From Cunninghamia lanceolata (lineage: Eukaryota > Streptophyta > Pinopsida > Cupressales > Cupressaceae), in assembly GCA_027924645.1 (NCBI GenBank), contig BSBN01000242.1:3782001-3846000 (forward strand): 64,000 bases of DNA. Direction: 5' to 3'. Below are positions 11,599 to 24,000 of the stretch, one piece after another. The notes beneath the pieces were generated by a model, which made no database searches, was not told the origin of the DNA, and saw nothing but the letters and a program-made list of their open reading frames with translations. Both the position numbers and the translations under genes were made by a program. The number at the start of each line of letters is the position of its first letter. Within the stretch, counting starts at the first letter, position 1.

Positions 11599-13722
11599 AT
11601 GCCGCCGCGATGTCGAGCACGCCAAAGGGGTGAGTTATCTTTGTTTTTTTGTTTGAATTTCTTTCTAAATAGGTAGGTTTTTGTTGAATTTTGATGTATA
11701 TTTCATTAATTGTCAGGAAATGTTAATGCACCTCCTCCTCCTCCTCCTCCTCCTCCTCAAAATCCACAAAACCCTGAGGAGGAAATACCTGTAGAACAAC
11801 AACCTCCTCCATTCATTCCTCGACATGCCCCTGGAACACAAGATAATATAATGGGGCAAATTGAAAACAACAAAAAATAAATTGAAGATATAATTGCAAG
11901 GTTGAAAGATCCTTCCACTTCAACCTTGCATAGGTCCACGCTTGCCGAATCTCTTGAGTCTATGTTATCAAATGTAAATTCAATTAGCAAGCAAATAACT
12001 AGTGGGACCGATAAAAAGAGAGAGTTTAGAGATTACTATGCAGATAAATTGTCATACCAAGATGTCAAAAAATTACAAATTACAAAATTAGACTTGTGTT
12101 CAATTTTTACAAACCCACAAACAAATCAACCTCCACCCATTACATGCAAGAGGTTCCCTATCCATTGGTACAACAACCAAGCGATAAGGGACAATTTCAG
12201 GCAGAGGTGGTGGATGGTTTTTGACCATCCTCTATGCAATAATAATGAGGTCCTGCAATACTTTTTGAGGAAACTCTACTGCGAGTTTGTCCTCAATAAA
12301 GTGCCAAACTATTTTGATATGCGGGACTTCCAGGGTAGAGGTGGGAGCTCAGCACAGGATAGACCAGGGGCACATCTTGACCCACAGCGGGTAGCAAGAC
12401 GAGTAATCAGCAGACCAACCCACGAGCATGTTTCTATCCCTTCCATTGTGAAGGAGAGTGTTGAGGTCGATACACTAAGGTCGATTAGTGCCTTGACCCA
12501 GAGCATCATAGAGCATGCCGATCCTGCAACATAGAGCATGCCGATCCTGCAACACATAGTGGGTTGGGAGATAGTGTGAGGAGTAGGGTCCCACTGCATA
12601 CTTGCCAGGCTTGCGGGTCAGCCTGTGGTTATGACCCCATGGACAGTCAGGACGCAGGTGCACAGGCTACATCCGCAGCTGAGCAGATGGTGATGACAGA
12701 TACCCTCCTGAGTGAGACTTTCGGCCTTGATACTAAGGTAAATATTAGCAAGTTTATTGAATTTAATTTATTAAATTTCATTTTTGAAATACGAGATTAA
12801 CTAATTTAAATTGATGATTTTAATGAAATTTCAGGGTCATAGTGTCGATGCAGTTTTCAGTGGTTCTCCACCTACATTTTTCACTAGATCATCTACTGTC
12901 GAGGTATGAAACTAGTAAACAATTATAAATATTACATGTGAATAGCATCGTTATATGAATGGTATTCTAATTTCTAATTTCGGATGTTGAATAGGTTAAT
13001 ACTGTAGATTTCATGGCAACACCTGCCAGCGGTGGTGGAATTCAAAGCTTTACGGAGGTAATAAAATAAATAGTTTAATGAATGAATTGTACTTACTAAA
13101 TTTTTGTATGTGATTTGTGTGTTTTATTGTGTGTACTTCCATGTTTAGATGAACGTGTGTGTATGTTAGGAGCCATGATTTGCATCACTATTATAGTTTT
13201 CGTAATTGAATAATGTTGTTTTATTTCCAGATGATGCAGGCTACAGATACACCTCCCCATGTTCATAGGGCAATGAAGCAGGGTGTGGCCTCTGCGATTC
13301 ATAGCTCTATGGCATTGACAGGGGTATGAGGCAAATTAGTAAATTTCAATTTACATTCATTGTTATAGTTGTCTATTTTTGAAAAATCAAAAGATTATTG
13401 ATTTGAAGTTTAATTTCTATGTGGATGGTTTCTATAGGACATGACATCTCCAGGGCCTATTCCTGCTACTAAGGCAAGCGAGGAGACAGATTATATGTTA
13501 GCGGTAAGTGATTATTTTGTTAAATGTTTCATTTTTTTATAACATGTAATTTCTATATATTAATGTCTATATTTTTTTTTGTAACAGGTAAAGGTGTAGG
13601 AAGAACTAAATAGGAGGAGTAGCCCTCAGGTTCATAGTAGACCACCCACATGCATGTCTCCATCCCCTAGAAGATCAAAGGCTGCTCGTGATTTATTCTC
13701 TTCACTAGCCAGAGGGGAATGA
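11599..13722 (+). pseudogene. Element C gene 1: seven-exon gene of unknown function, three disabling lesions
   Basis: ATG at 11599. Exons by GT-AG and phase: 11599-11629, 11717-12737, 12835-12903, 12995-13057, 13231-13323, 13438-13503, 13588-13722. The first intron is phase 1 and the remaining five are all phase 0. Exon 2 starts with a proline run from a CCT microsatellite, then a helical charged segment, then a Trp/Tyr/Cys-rich globular segment (CKRFPIHWYNNQAIRDNFRQ and RWWMVFDHPL). The small exons encode Ser/Thr/Pro-rich tails. Lesions: in-frame TAA at 11878-11880 (CAA expected), a 23-bp tandem duplication at 12507-12552 that shifts the frame, and TAG at 13597-13599 (CAG or GAG expected). 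I do not recognise the family; an accessory or DNA-binding protein of the transposon is one possibility, a captured host gene another. Confidence 0.8.
12507..12552. repeat. 23-bp tandem duplication breaking gene 1
   Basis: Two identical copies, 12507-12529 and 12530-12552 (catagagcatgccgatcctg...). Removing one copy joins the frame ending HADPAT with the frame continuing HSGLGDSVRSR, so the duplication occurred in a previously intact coding exon. Confidence 0.93.
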
Positions 13723-14560
13723 CTTTTTATTGTGTTCCTTTGTTGTATGCCTATATGGCATTTGTGGACATATATTTTGTATTGTACATAGTTGACATTG
13801 TATGCCTATATGGCATTCTTGTAAGCCTATATGGCTATTTTGTATATATGTTATACTTATATCGACAGATATTGATGTATGCCTATATGGATATTTGGTT
13901 AATACAAATCTTTTTTATTGATGGCATCCATACTTGCATTATAAATCCACTTTTGAATGGATATTTGTAGATGGCTACTTCAAATATTTAAAGTCTGATT
14001 GTATTACATAGGATGTTTGCATTTTCTTTGATAGGCTTGATAGGCCATGGATTACATGATGGTGTTTGATGGAAAAGTATGGTACTAGAAGACTCTAGTT
14101 CATTCTTAATAGGCTTGTGATTGATAATATCTTTGCATGATTGCACTTGATCTTGGATCATGGGCATGTTGTTAGGATTTTGATTGCATTGTGATGTTTG
14201 ATGGATAGGCATGGTGTAAGATACCCAACTAGTTCTACGAAAATTTTTCCTTACTTAAACAATTTTACTTGCTATCAATTCATCAACTACTTCAACAACA
14301 CAAAGATATACATCAAAGATAACTACTTGAATGAATCAACCTTAGAGTTGGGTACTTGTCTAGTTATTTGACTCAATCAACTTGCAATGTCTTATTACAT
14401 GGATAATGCTTTCAATAGCATGAAGTTACAACTTATTCAATGGAGATACAAAAGAAAGGCCTTGAAGCCTTGATGTTTACAATGGCATCTACACTTGATC
14501 AACTCAATCAAACTCAATGATGTCAACTGAATGTCAACACCTCACAATATCACAAGGGAG
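13723..14560. other. 3' flank of gene 1; no further gene
   Basis: Directly after the stop, the decamer GCCTATATGG (or one-base variants) recurs about four times between 13745 and 13895, giving spurious Tyr-rich frames. The rest is AT-rich without motifs. It probably includes the 3' UTR of gene 1. Confidence 0.45.
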
Positions 14561-17311
14561 CATCACCTTGCTTGTTGCATGGATGAACGTCATAGTTGCA
14601 AGACTCTTAGGGTTAGGCGCCAACTGAAGGTAGTAGAGACCAAACTAGGCACCATCCTAAGCTGGGTGCTTCCTTGAGGTGGTAGAGATATGGATGAACG
14701 TCTGGTGGGGTTTGATGACTCTATATTGACACTTAAATTCACTTAGGCGCAATATTAGTGTTCTTCTAACTAGGCTCTAGATAGGAGGATTCTCAGGGGT
14801 TTTGGCACCTAGGTTACAACTTGTCAATTTCTCAAAGAATCTTTGAAACACTTGACTTCCAAGAATTATCATCTTACCCTCTGATGGAGCTCCTTGTTCC
14901 AAAATTGGTCTTGGGGACTTGCATCTCTCTTAGGCGCATGTTTGGAGTAATGTCAACTGGTATCAGTGCCTATTATCTTAATTCACACTTGACATCAAAC
15001 TTTTGAAGCTCTTTTACCCTAGTGCCTTTATCTTCTATCAAGCGCCTAACATTCTGGAGGTGAATTCCATCTTAATCCAAGTCTTCAAGGTACTTCCAAG
15101 TTTAGGCGCCAAAACAGGGTTATGGAGGAGAAGAACCATGCCTTAGGAGGATGACTGAACCCTAGGCTCCACTTTGAGGTTGTAAGAGCATAGGTATGCG
15201 CCAAGTAGAGTTTGATGCTCAAAACATTAACATTATTCAGTGAAATCCTTTTTTGACTCTAGGCACCATTTGGAGGCTAGAAAGAGGGAAGTTGACACCA
15301 ACTGCATTAGGCGCATTTCTGAGGTGATGGAGACCAATAAGTGTGCCTTGTCCTCTAGCTCTATTCCTTGTTAACTTTACAACTTAGATTATTTGAACAA
15401 CACTGAGAATGCTTCCCTTCTTCCTGATATAAGTTGAAAGATCCACTGGGTGCCATTTCAGGTGTCTGGAGAGATCATCAACCAAGGGTGCTAATAGAGC
15501 CTTTGGCAAATGGAAAGAGCGCCTTACTTAGATTTGATTTCTGGATGCCAGAATTGAGGAATTTTGTGCCTTGGCTAGGAGTTTCTCATTTCAATCTTGA
15601 TTATTCATCTAAGTGACTTTCCTTAGCTCCCAAGCCTTCAATCTATCCATTACCCCCTGCTAGGCGCTCAAAATAGAGTGTTAACACCTTATGAAGGTTA
15701 GGCGCATTCTAAGGGTGGGGTAGGCAAGTGAGGGTGCCACACCAGGCCTTGAGACTTCTCTCCTCATCAAAGGCTTTCAATCCTAGGTGCCAAATCCAAG
15801 GAGTTCCAACCAACACATGCACCTAGTGCTGTGAGTTCACCCAAAGGACATCTTTAACTTGAAAACTTTCAATCTTCATCCATCTATGCTAGGTGCTCAA
15901 TTGGAGGATCCCTAGAAACATGTATAGGCACCTTGAGGTTCTTAGGCGCTTAATTTGGACGATCCTTGTTCTAGGCGCTTAGTAAGGAAAACTGGAGTGA
16001 AATGGGTGCCTAGGCTCCCAAGCTTCCATAGTCAAATTTTAGGGTTCTGACCTTGTTCCTGCAAAACAAACAGATAGAGTTAGTCTGAACCCAATTCATT
16101 CCCTCATCATTTGGAATTAGCCTCCGGGAATGAGGAACAAGCTAATCCATTATACACTTAATGATCAAGCTGGGAATGGGGACATGACACATGGTACTAG
16201 GCTAATCATTTTGGGTTTTGCATGAGCCTCAGACAAGGTAGTGGGATGACTTGAATGCATATTGCCTATATCCACGGGAGGACTTTGTTATTTTTCCTTG
16301 TCTATACTCATTTGCGCATTGGTATGTTGCACTGGGATGAGAGGATGGATGTTGCTTTGATAGTGATGTGTATTCGTCACCTAGTGATGGATGATCTTAT
16401 ATAGTGGTTGGGTGTAATGATTATCTTCATGTGGTTGTAGATGTTGATCCTTGGTTTAGAGGTGTTTGGTAGTGTGTCTTGGTGGACTCTTGATTCTAGA
16501 TTAGAGTATTAGCATGATACAAGTTCTCTTGAGACTAGGATGTCTGTATTGATGCATGTGATCTTCTAGGAGGAGATGTTAGATCATGATGTCATGTTTG
16601 GATACCTAATTTTGTAGTTGGATTTTTGACAATGGTCTTGTTGGTTCTCTTGGTATTGAGTACATTGGTCATGTGCTTGGGAGCTTCATGATAATGTGGT
16701 GTTGCATTTGGAGCTTAACATGGATTGATTGGTTGTAGGTTCTCATACATACTTCGAGACTTGGGTGAGGCTAGAGTTCTCTTGGGATTAGAAACACTTG
16801 TTGAGATGGTTACCCTTTAGAGGTTTTAGCAGGAAGACCAAGGAGACTTTCACTTGGATATGGGCATGAGTTAATTATGGACCTAGAGAAGATTCTTATT
16901 GGTTCTAGAGGGTTCATTCGAGGGGTGTCTCTAAACATGCTTTTTCTCAGGTGCTAAACTGGAGTTGTCTAGATGCACAAGTGCGCCTCCCTCAATGAAG
17001 TTCCTTTTGTTAACCTAGTTCATCCTAGTGACTCAAGGGGTTGTTATATTCTTTAGGCGTAATCTTTCATAGACTAAAACATTCACTCCATGTTAAGGTG
17101 CTCAAAGGAGGCTCTGGAGATGGAAAATGGTGCCTTAACTCACTTATGTAAATTTTGGACTTTTAGGCAATTGCAAGATGTCTTGGAGGGCTTAATTCTT
17201 CAAGGCGCCCATTTTGTTCACCACTTGTAGCATCACTTGTTCAAGGTGCATGTGTGATTTGGTCAAAAATAGGTGCCTAGAGTGAATAGGCTTTCATCCT
17301 GACTTAATACA
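14560..17311. repeat. Dispersed degenerate repeat rich in TAGGCGCC / AGGTGCC motifs
   Basis: The words taggcgcc, aggcgca, aggtgcc and gggtgcc recur dozens of times at irregular 30-120 bp distances, often near 'gaggtggtagaga' and 'ttgatgctc'. No clear period is visible by eye, so it is either a very old tandem array or a composition-driven region. The same vocabulary reappears at 19550-20000 beyond the 359-bp array, so the array lies inside this older sequence. Confidence 0.4.
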
Positions 17312-19436
17312 CTGCCTCCTTCTGACGATTTTTGGGGCAGCAGAAAACCTTTCACCACGGGCAAATGCCTCAGAGCTATAAAAAATTGAGAGAGGTTATT
17401 GTAGAGACACTCTACATGATTGCGTTGCCTCAGACAGAATGTTTCTAAGTGACACGGTTTTTGAGTAACATCTCGTCAAAGATTACTGCCTTTTTGCACT
17501 TTGGACTCTTCAGGGATATCGTCGGTACAATGTAGCTCCGACTGTTTCGACATATTTGGGTGAAAAATAGGACCATGCCTAGCGTAAATGTACCCATTCA
17601 GATGCGTTGGAACAGTCAGTTTGGTCGCATCAGGAGCAGGATGAAAGTTACACCCCTTTGCAACTTTACACTGCCTCCTTTTGATATTTTTGGGGCAGCA
17701 GAAAACCTTTCACCACGGGCAAATACCTCAGAGCTATAAAAAATTGAGAGAGGTTATTGTAGAAGCACTCTACGTGATCACGTTGCCTTAGACAGAATGT
17801 TTCTAAGTGACACAGTTTTTGAGTAACATCTCGTCAAAGATTGCTGCCTTTTTGCACTTTGGACTCTTCAGGGATATCGTCAGTACAATGTAGCTCCGAC
17901 TGTTTTGACATGTTTGGGTAAAAATAGGACCATGCCTAGTGTAAATGTACCCATTCAGATGCGTTGGAATAGTCAGTTTGGTCGCATCAGAAGCAGGACG
18001 AAAGTTACACCCCTTTGCAACTTTACACTGCCTCTTTCTGACAATTTTTGGGGTAGCAGAAAACCTTTCACCATGGGCAAATGCCTTAGAGCTATAAAAA
18101 ACTGAGAGAGGTTATTGTAGAGGCACTCTACGTGATAGCGTTTCCTCAGACAGAATATTTCTAAGTGACATAGTTTTCGAGTAACATCTCGTCAAAGATT
18201 GCTGCCTTTTTGCACTTTGGACTCTTCAGGGATATCGTCGGTACAATGTAGCTTCGACTGTTTTGACATGTTTGGGTGAAAAATAAGACCATGCCTAGCG
18301 TAAATGTACCCATTCGGACGCGTTGGAACAGTCAGTTTGGTCGCATCAGGAGTAGGATGAAAGTTACACCCCTTTGCAACTTTACACTGCCTCCTTCTGA
18401 TGATTTTTGGGGAAGCAAAAAACCTTTCACCACGAGCAAATGCCTCAGAGCTATAAAAAACTGAGAGAGGTTATTGTAGAGGCACTCTACGTGATCGCGT
18501 TGCCTTAGACGGAATGTTTCTAAGTGACACGATTTTTGAGTAACATCTCGTCAAAGATTGTTGCCTTTTTGCACTTTAGACTCTTCAGGGATATCGTCAG
18601 TACAATGTAGCTCTGACTGTTTTGACATGTTTGGGTGAAAAATAGGACCATGCCTAGCGTAAATGTACCCATTCAGACGCGTTGGAATAGTCAGTTTGGT
18701 CGCATCAGGAGCAGGATGAAAGTTACACCCCTTTGCAATTTTACACTGCCTCCTTCTGACGATTTTTGGGGCAGGAGAAAACCTTTCACCACGGGCAAAT
18801 ACCTCAGAACTATAAAAAACTGAGAGAGGTTATTGTAGAGGCACTCTACGTGATATCGTTGCCTCAGATGGAATGTTTCTAAGTGACACAGTTTTTGAGT
18901 AACATCTCGTCAAAGATTGCTGCCTTTTTGCACTTTGGACTCTTCAGGGATATCATCGGTACAATGTAGCTCTGACTATTTCGACATGTTTGGGTGAAAA
19001 ATAGGACCATGCCTAGCGTAAATGTACCCATTCAGATGCGTTGGAACAGTCAGTTTGGTCGCATCATGAGCAGGACGAAAGTTACACCCCTTTACAACTT
19101 TACACTACCTCCTTCTGACGATTTTTGGGGCAGCAGAAAACCTTTCACCATGGGCAAATGCCTTAGAGCTATAAAAAACCAAGAGAGGTTATTGTAGAGG
19201 CACTCTACATGATAGTGTTGCCTTAGACAGAATGTTTCTAAGTGACACGGTTTATGAGTAACATCTCATCAAAGATTGCAGCCTTTTTGCACTTTGGACT
19301 CTTAGGGATATCATTGGTACAATGTAGCTCAGACTGTTTCGACATGTTTGGGTGAAAAACAGGACCATGCCTAGCATAAATATACCCATCCAGACACGTT
19401 GGAATAGTCAGTTTGGTCACATCACGAGCAGGACAC
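17312..19436. repeat. 359-bp tandem array, just under six copies
   Basis: Copies start at 17312, 17671, 18028, 18387, 18746 and 19105 (ctgcctcc...); the last is truncated at about 19436. Spacings are 359, 357, 359, 359 and 359. Copies are close to identical by eye. Each unit has a TATAAAAAA sequence in 'gagctataaaaaa', followed about 25 bp later by a short hairpin GTAGAG-gca-CTCTAC, and an open frame of about 62 codons. A partial copy ('tttggtcgcatcaggagcag') recurs at about 20007. No function is claimed for the short frames. Confidence 0.97.
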
Positions 19437-20177
19437 CAAAAATACAAAAGTTGCTTTGTGCAACTTGACAACATTGACACTTTTTTGCAACATGACTCAA
19501 AGACTCAAACTGACCCCAAATGACTCAAAGTGACTTAAAATCACCTTGATTTGGTGCCCAATGTATATTATAGAGGTCGAGGCACTCCTTATCATTCAAA
19601 CATCTTAGATGAGCACATAGGAAAGGAAAAAGCTCTAAGTTTCATCATCATGAGCACCTAATATCAAGAGACTTTAATGGCTCAAACCTTAGCATGGAGT
19701 CCTAAGGTGCATTTCATGTCTACTTTCATCCAGTTTGGCACCCTTATGTAGATTTTTCAACTTGATTTGGCGCCCTATATGTGAAGGAAGATCTAAAGGC
19801 ATGAAAGTGGATGTCATATTGCAAGAGTTTGGATCATCAAAATTGAAAGAAATAAGTCTATTAAGCTTGGGCGCCCTTGGTCTTCTTTTCATTCATTATG
19901 AGCGCCTTGGGAGAATGGTATATAGGTCATCATCATGATTGGGCACCCTGGATCCAGAGTGTTGGAGAGATCATCAAATGGTGTCTAGTAGGGTGAGTTA
20001 TGAGTTTGGTCGCATCAGGAGCAGGACACCAAAAATGCATAACATGATGATGTAAAAATGTGTACATATGTGTAAAAATGCAAGAGGAAATAAAAAAAGA
20101 CAAACCTTACAAATTAATGTGCATACTTACAACTCAATGTAACATAACTTTACAAAATCAATGTGAATACTTACAAA
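19437..20177. other. No gene; continuation of the GGCGCC-type sequence
   Basis: Contains 'ttggcgcc', 'gggcgccc' and related words like the region before the array, plus one short partial match to the 359-bp unit near 20007. Short open frames of about 67 codons lie on both strands and look like chance. Confidence 0.4.
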
Positions 20178-21090
20178 TTAATCTAATGAACCTTCTGGGT
20201 CTGCTCTACTCTTTATTGTGTCAAGTATTGCTTCATGGTCAGACTCACGCACCTTCCACAATATTTTGTTCAAAGGTCTACCCTGATACTTTATCAAATG
20301 AACATTAGATGCCACAACAAGGTTCGAGTAATGAAGAATCTTCTGATGCGTGTCAAAGTCCTGAAATACCCAAATATTAACACTCTTATGTGGGTACCTT
20401 CTAAGCCATGTTCCAGTAATAACCACTGAGCCTGTAGGGTATTCGATGTTTTCTCCATCTGTAACAGGGGCCTCCAATTTCTTTTTGGCCTCAACACAAC
20501 GACATAAGTAATAATATGTTCCCTCTTCATTATCTTCATCTACAATAACTGCATATAAGTGCCCTACATTGATATGTGTAGTAAATTAGATGAAATTAGT
20601 CAACATTACAAAAACACTACAAAGTAAGATGACATTACCTGGTTGAACTGGATGAAATTAGATGCATATACGTGCCCTATATTACCTGGTTGAACTAAAT
20701 TTGATATGTGGTCAAAGTCAACTGACGATTCCATCTGTGTTAGTTCCAGTGCCGTCGGGGGTCGATACGTGTCAAGTGGGCTAAGATAACTTAACTGCCA
20801 TTCGCCAACCCACTCCTTTGACTTGCACTCATCCCAAACTTGAATTGTACAGGAAGAACAAAAGCATGACATCTTTCGTGTATGGATACTCCATGAACCT
20901 ACAATTGAGCTTCTAAAAGAGTGCATCTCATTTGATCCTGTCAGTGTACAACAATCCTCATAAGGTGCAATGTTAGTATCATCTATCAACCAAAAAAATC
21001 TACGAACTAAAGACTTACCTTCATTACCTGGACCCATGGAAGCATTACACCACTCGACAATCAATTTTGCATTTGTCAACTTTGCATTGT
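20178..21090 (-). pseudogene. Element C gene 2: 3' part of a transposon-encoded protein with a Cys/Trp motif
   Basis: Two minus-strand exons: about 21090 to 20686 and 20563 to 20178, joined across a 122-bp GT-AG intron (20685-20564) in phase 1. The protein contains EWCN, RRFFWLIDDTNIAPYEDC, GSNEMHSFRSS, RKMSCFCSSCTIQVWDEC, EWVGEW and VVITGTWLRRYP, then ends normally. The CxC, C, EW arrangement resembles C-terminal parts of some eukaryotic transposase-like proteins, but I could not find DDE residues and do not assign a superfamily. The frame opens directly out of the telomere-like array at about 21090, so the 5' exons are missing or replaced. A duplicated donor-like segment (20634-20652 versus 20680-20695) sits at the exon end. 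Confidence 0.65.
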
Positions 21091-24000
21091 CCCTAAACTC
21101 TAATCCCTTATCCCTAAACCCTCCAACCCTATCCCTAATCCTTACAACCCTCAACCCTAATCCCTCAACCCTTAACTCTGATCCATCAACCCTCAACACT
21201 ATACCTTAAACCCTAATCCCTTCAACCTCAACCCTATCCCTAAACCCTTGACCCTCGAACCTCAACCCTCAACCCTCGACATCAAACCCTAATCCCTCAA
21301 CCCTTAACTCTGATCCCTCATCTCTCAACCCTAACCCTAAACCCTCAACCCTCAACATCAAATCCTAATCCCTCAACCCTTCACTCTAATCCCTCAACCC
21401 TAAACCCTATCCCTAAACCCTCAACACTATACCTTAAACCCTAATCCCTCAGCCCTCAACCCTAAACCTTATCCCTAAACCCTAATCCCTCAACCCTCAA
21501 CCCTAATCTGTCATCCCTCAACTCTAATCCCTCATCCCTAAACCCTAAATGCTATCCCTATTCCTACACCCTCAACAGAATCGATACTATACCTTAAACC
21601 CTAATCCCTTATCCCTAAACCCTCCAACCCTATCCCTAATCCCTAAATGCTATCCCTAATCCTAAACCCTCAACAAACTCGATACTATACCTTAAACCCT
21701 AATCCCTATCCCTCAACCCTTAACCCTTAAAACTTAAACCCTATCCCTACACCCTCAACACTTGACACTATATCTTAAGCCTTAAACCCTCATCCCTAAA
21801 GCCTCAACCCTCAATCCTTAAACCTTCAACCCTAAACCCTATCCCTAATCCCTCTACCCTCAACACTCTAACCCTAACCTCAACATTAAATGCTAATCTG
21901 TCAACCCTAAACCCTAATCCTAAACCCTCAACCCTCAACCCTCAACACTATACCTTAAACACTAATCCCTCAACCCTCAACCCTAAACCTTATCCCTAAA
22001 CCCTAATCCCTCAACCCTCAACCCTAATCCATCATCCCTCAACTCTAATCCCTCATCCCTAAACCCTAAATGCTATCCCTATTCCTAAACCCTCAACAGA
22101 CTCGATACTATACCTTAAACTCTAATCCCTTATCCCAAACCCTCCAACCCTATCCCTAATCCTTATACCCTCCACACTCTACTTTAACCCTAATTCCTCG
22201 ACCCTCAACCCTATCCCTAAACCCTTGACCCTCGAACCTAACCCTCAACCCTCAACATCAAACCCTAATCCCTCAACCTTTAACTCTGATCCCTCGACCT
22301 TCAACCCTAACCCTAAACCCTAAACCCTCAACGTCAAATTCTAATCCCTCAACCCTTCACTCTAATCCCTCAACCCTAAACCCTATCCCTAAACCCTCAA
22401 CACTATACCTTAAACCCTAATCCCTCAACCCTAACCCTAAACCTTGTCCCTAAACCCTAATCCCTCAACCCTCAACCCTAATCTGTCATCCGTCATCCCT
22501 CAACTCTAATCCCTCATTCCTAAACCCTAAGCGCTATCCCTATTCCTAGACCCTCAACAGGCTCGATACTATACCTTAAACCCTAATCCCTCTACCCTCG
22601 ACACTCTTATTTAACCCTAATCCCTTGACCATTAACCCTATCCCTCAACCTCAACCCTCAACCCTCAACCCTCAACTCTCAACATTAAACCCTAATTCAT
22701 CAACCCTAAACCCTAATCCCTCAAACCTAAACCCTATCCCTAAACCATCAACCCTCAACACTATACCTTAAACCCTAATCCCTCAACCCTCAACCCTAAA
22801 CCTTATCCCTAAACCCTAATCCCTCAACCCTCAACCCTAATCCCTCATCCCTCAACTCTAATCCCTCATCCCTAAACCCTAAATGCTATCCCTATTCCTA
22901 AACTCTCAACAAACTCAATACTATACCTTAAACTCTAATCCCTTATCCCTAAACCCTCCAACCCTATCCCTAATCCTTATACCCTCCACACTCTACTTTA
23001 ACCCTAATTCCTCGACCCTTAACCCTATCCCTAAACCCTTGATCCTTGAACCTCAACCCTCAACCCTCAACATCAAACCCTAATCCCTCAACCCTTAACT
23101 CTGATCCCTCAACCTTCAACCCTAACCCTAAACCCTAAACCCTCAACGTCAAATTCTAATCCCTCAACCCTTCACTCTAATCCCTCAACCCTAAACCCTA
23201 TCCCTAAACCCTCAACACTATACCTTAAACCATAATCCCTCAACCCTAACCCTAAACCTTGTCCCTTAACCCTAATCCCTCAACCCTCAACCCTAATCTG
23301 TCATTCGTCATCCCTCAACTCTAATCCCTCATTCCTAAACCCTAAACGCTATCCCTATTCCTAGACCCTCAATAGGCTTGATACTATACCTTAAACCCTA
23401 ATCCCTCTACCCTCGACACTCTTATTTAACCCTAATCCCTTGACCATTAACCCTATCCCTCAACCTCAACCCTCAACTCTCAACATTAAACCCTAATTCA
23501 TCAACCCTAAACCCTAATCCCTCAAACCTAAACCCTATCCCTAAACCATCAACCCTCAACACTATACCTTAAACCCTAATCCCTCAACCCTCAACCCTAA
23601 ACCTTATCCCTAAACCCTAATCCCTCAACCCTCAACCCTAATCCCTCATCCCTCAACTCTAATCCCTCATCCCTAAACCCTAAATGCTATCCCTATTCCT
23701 AAACCCTCAACAGACTCGATACTATACCTTAAACTCTAATCCCTTATCCCTAAACCCTCCAACCCTATCCCTAATCCTTATACCCTCCACACTCTACTTT
23801 AACCCTAATTCCTCGACCCTCAACCCTATCCCTAAACCCTTGACCCTCGAACCTCAACCCTCAACCCTCAACATCAAACCCTAATCCCTCAACCCTTAAC
23901 TCTGATCCCTTGACCTTCAACCCTAATCCCTCAAACCTAAACCCTATCCCTAAACCATCAACCCTCAACACTATACCTTAAACCCTAATCCCTCAACCCT

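Noticed and set aside
17905..19197. Family of short proteins of about 62 residues encoded by the 359-bp array
   Set aside because: The frame simply recurs with the unit; no start context, splice signal or domain supports translation.
17312..19436. CRISPR-like repeat array
   Set aside because: The units are contiguous 359-bp tandem copies with no spacers, in a plant nuclear context.
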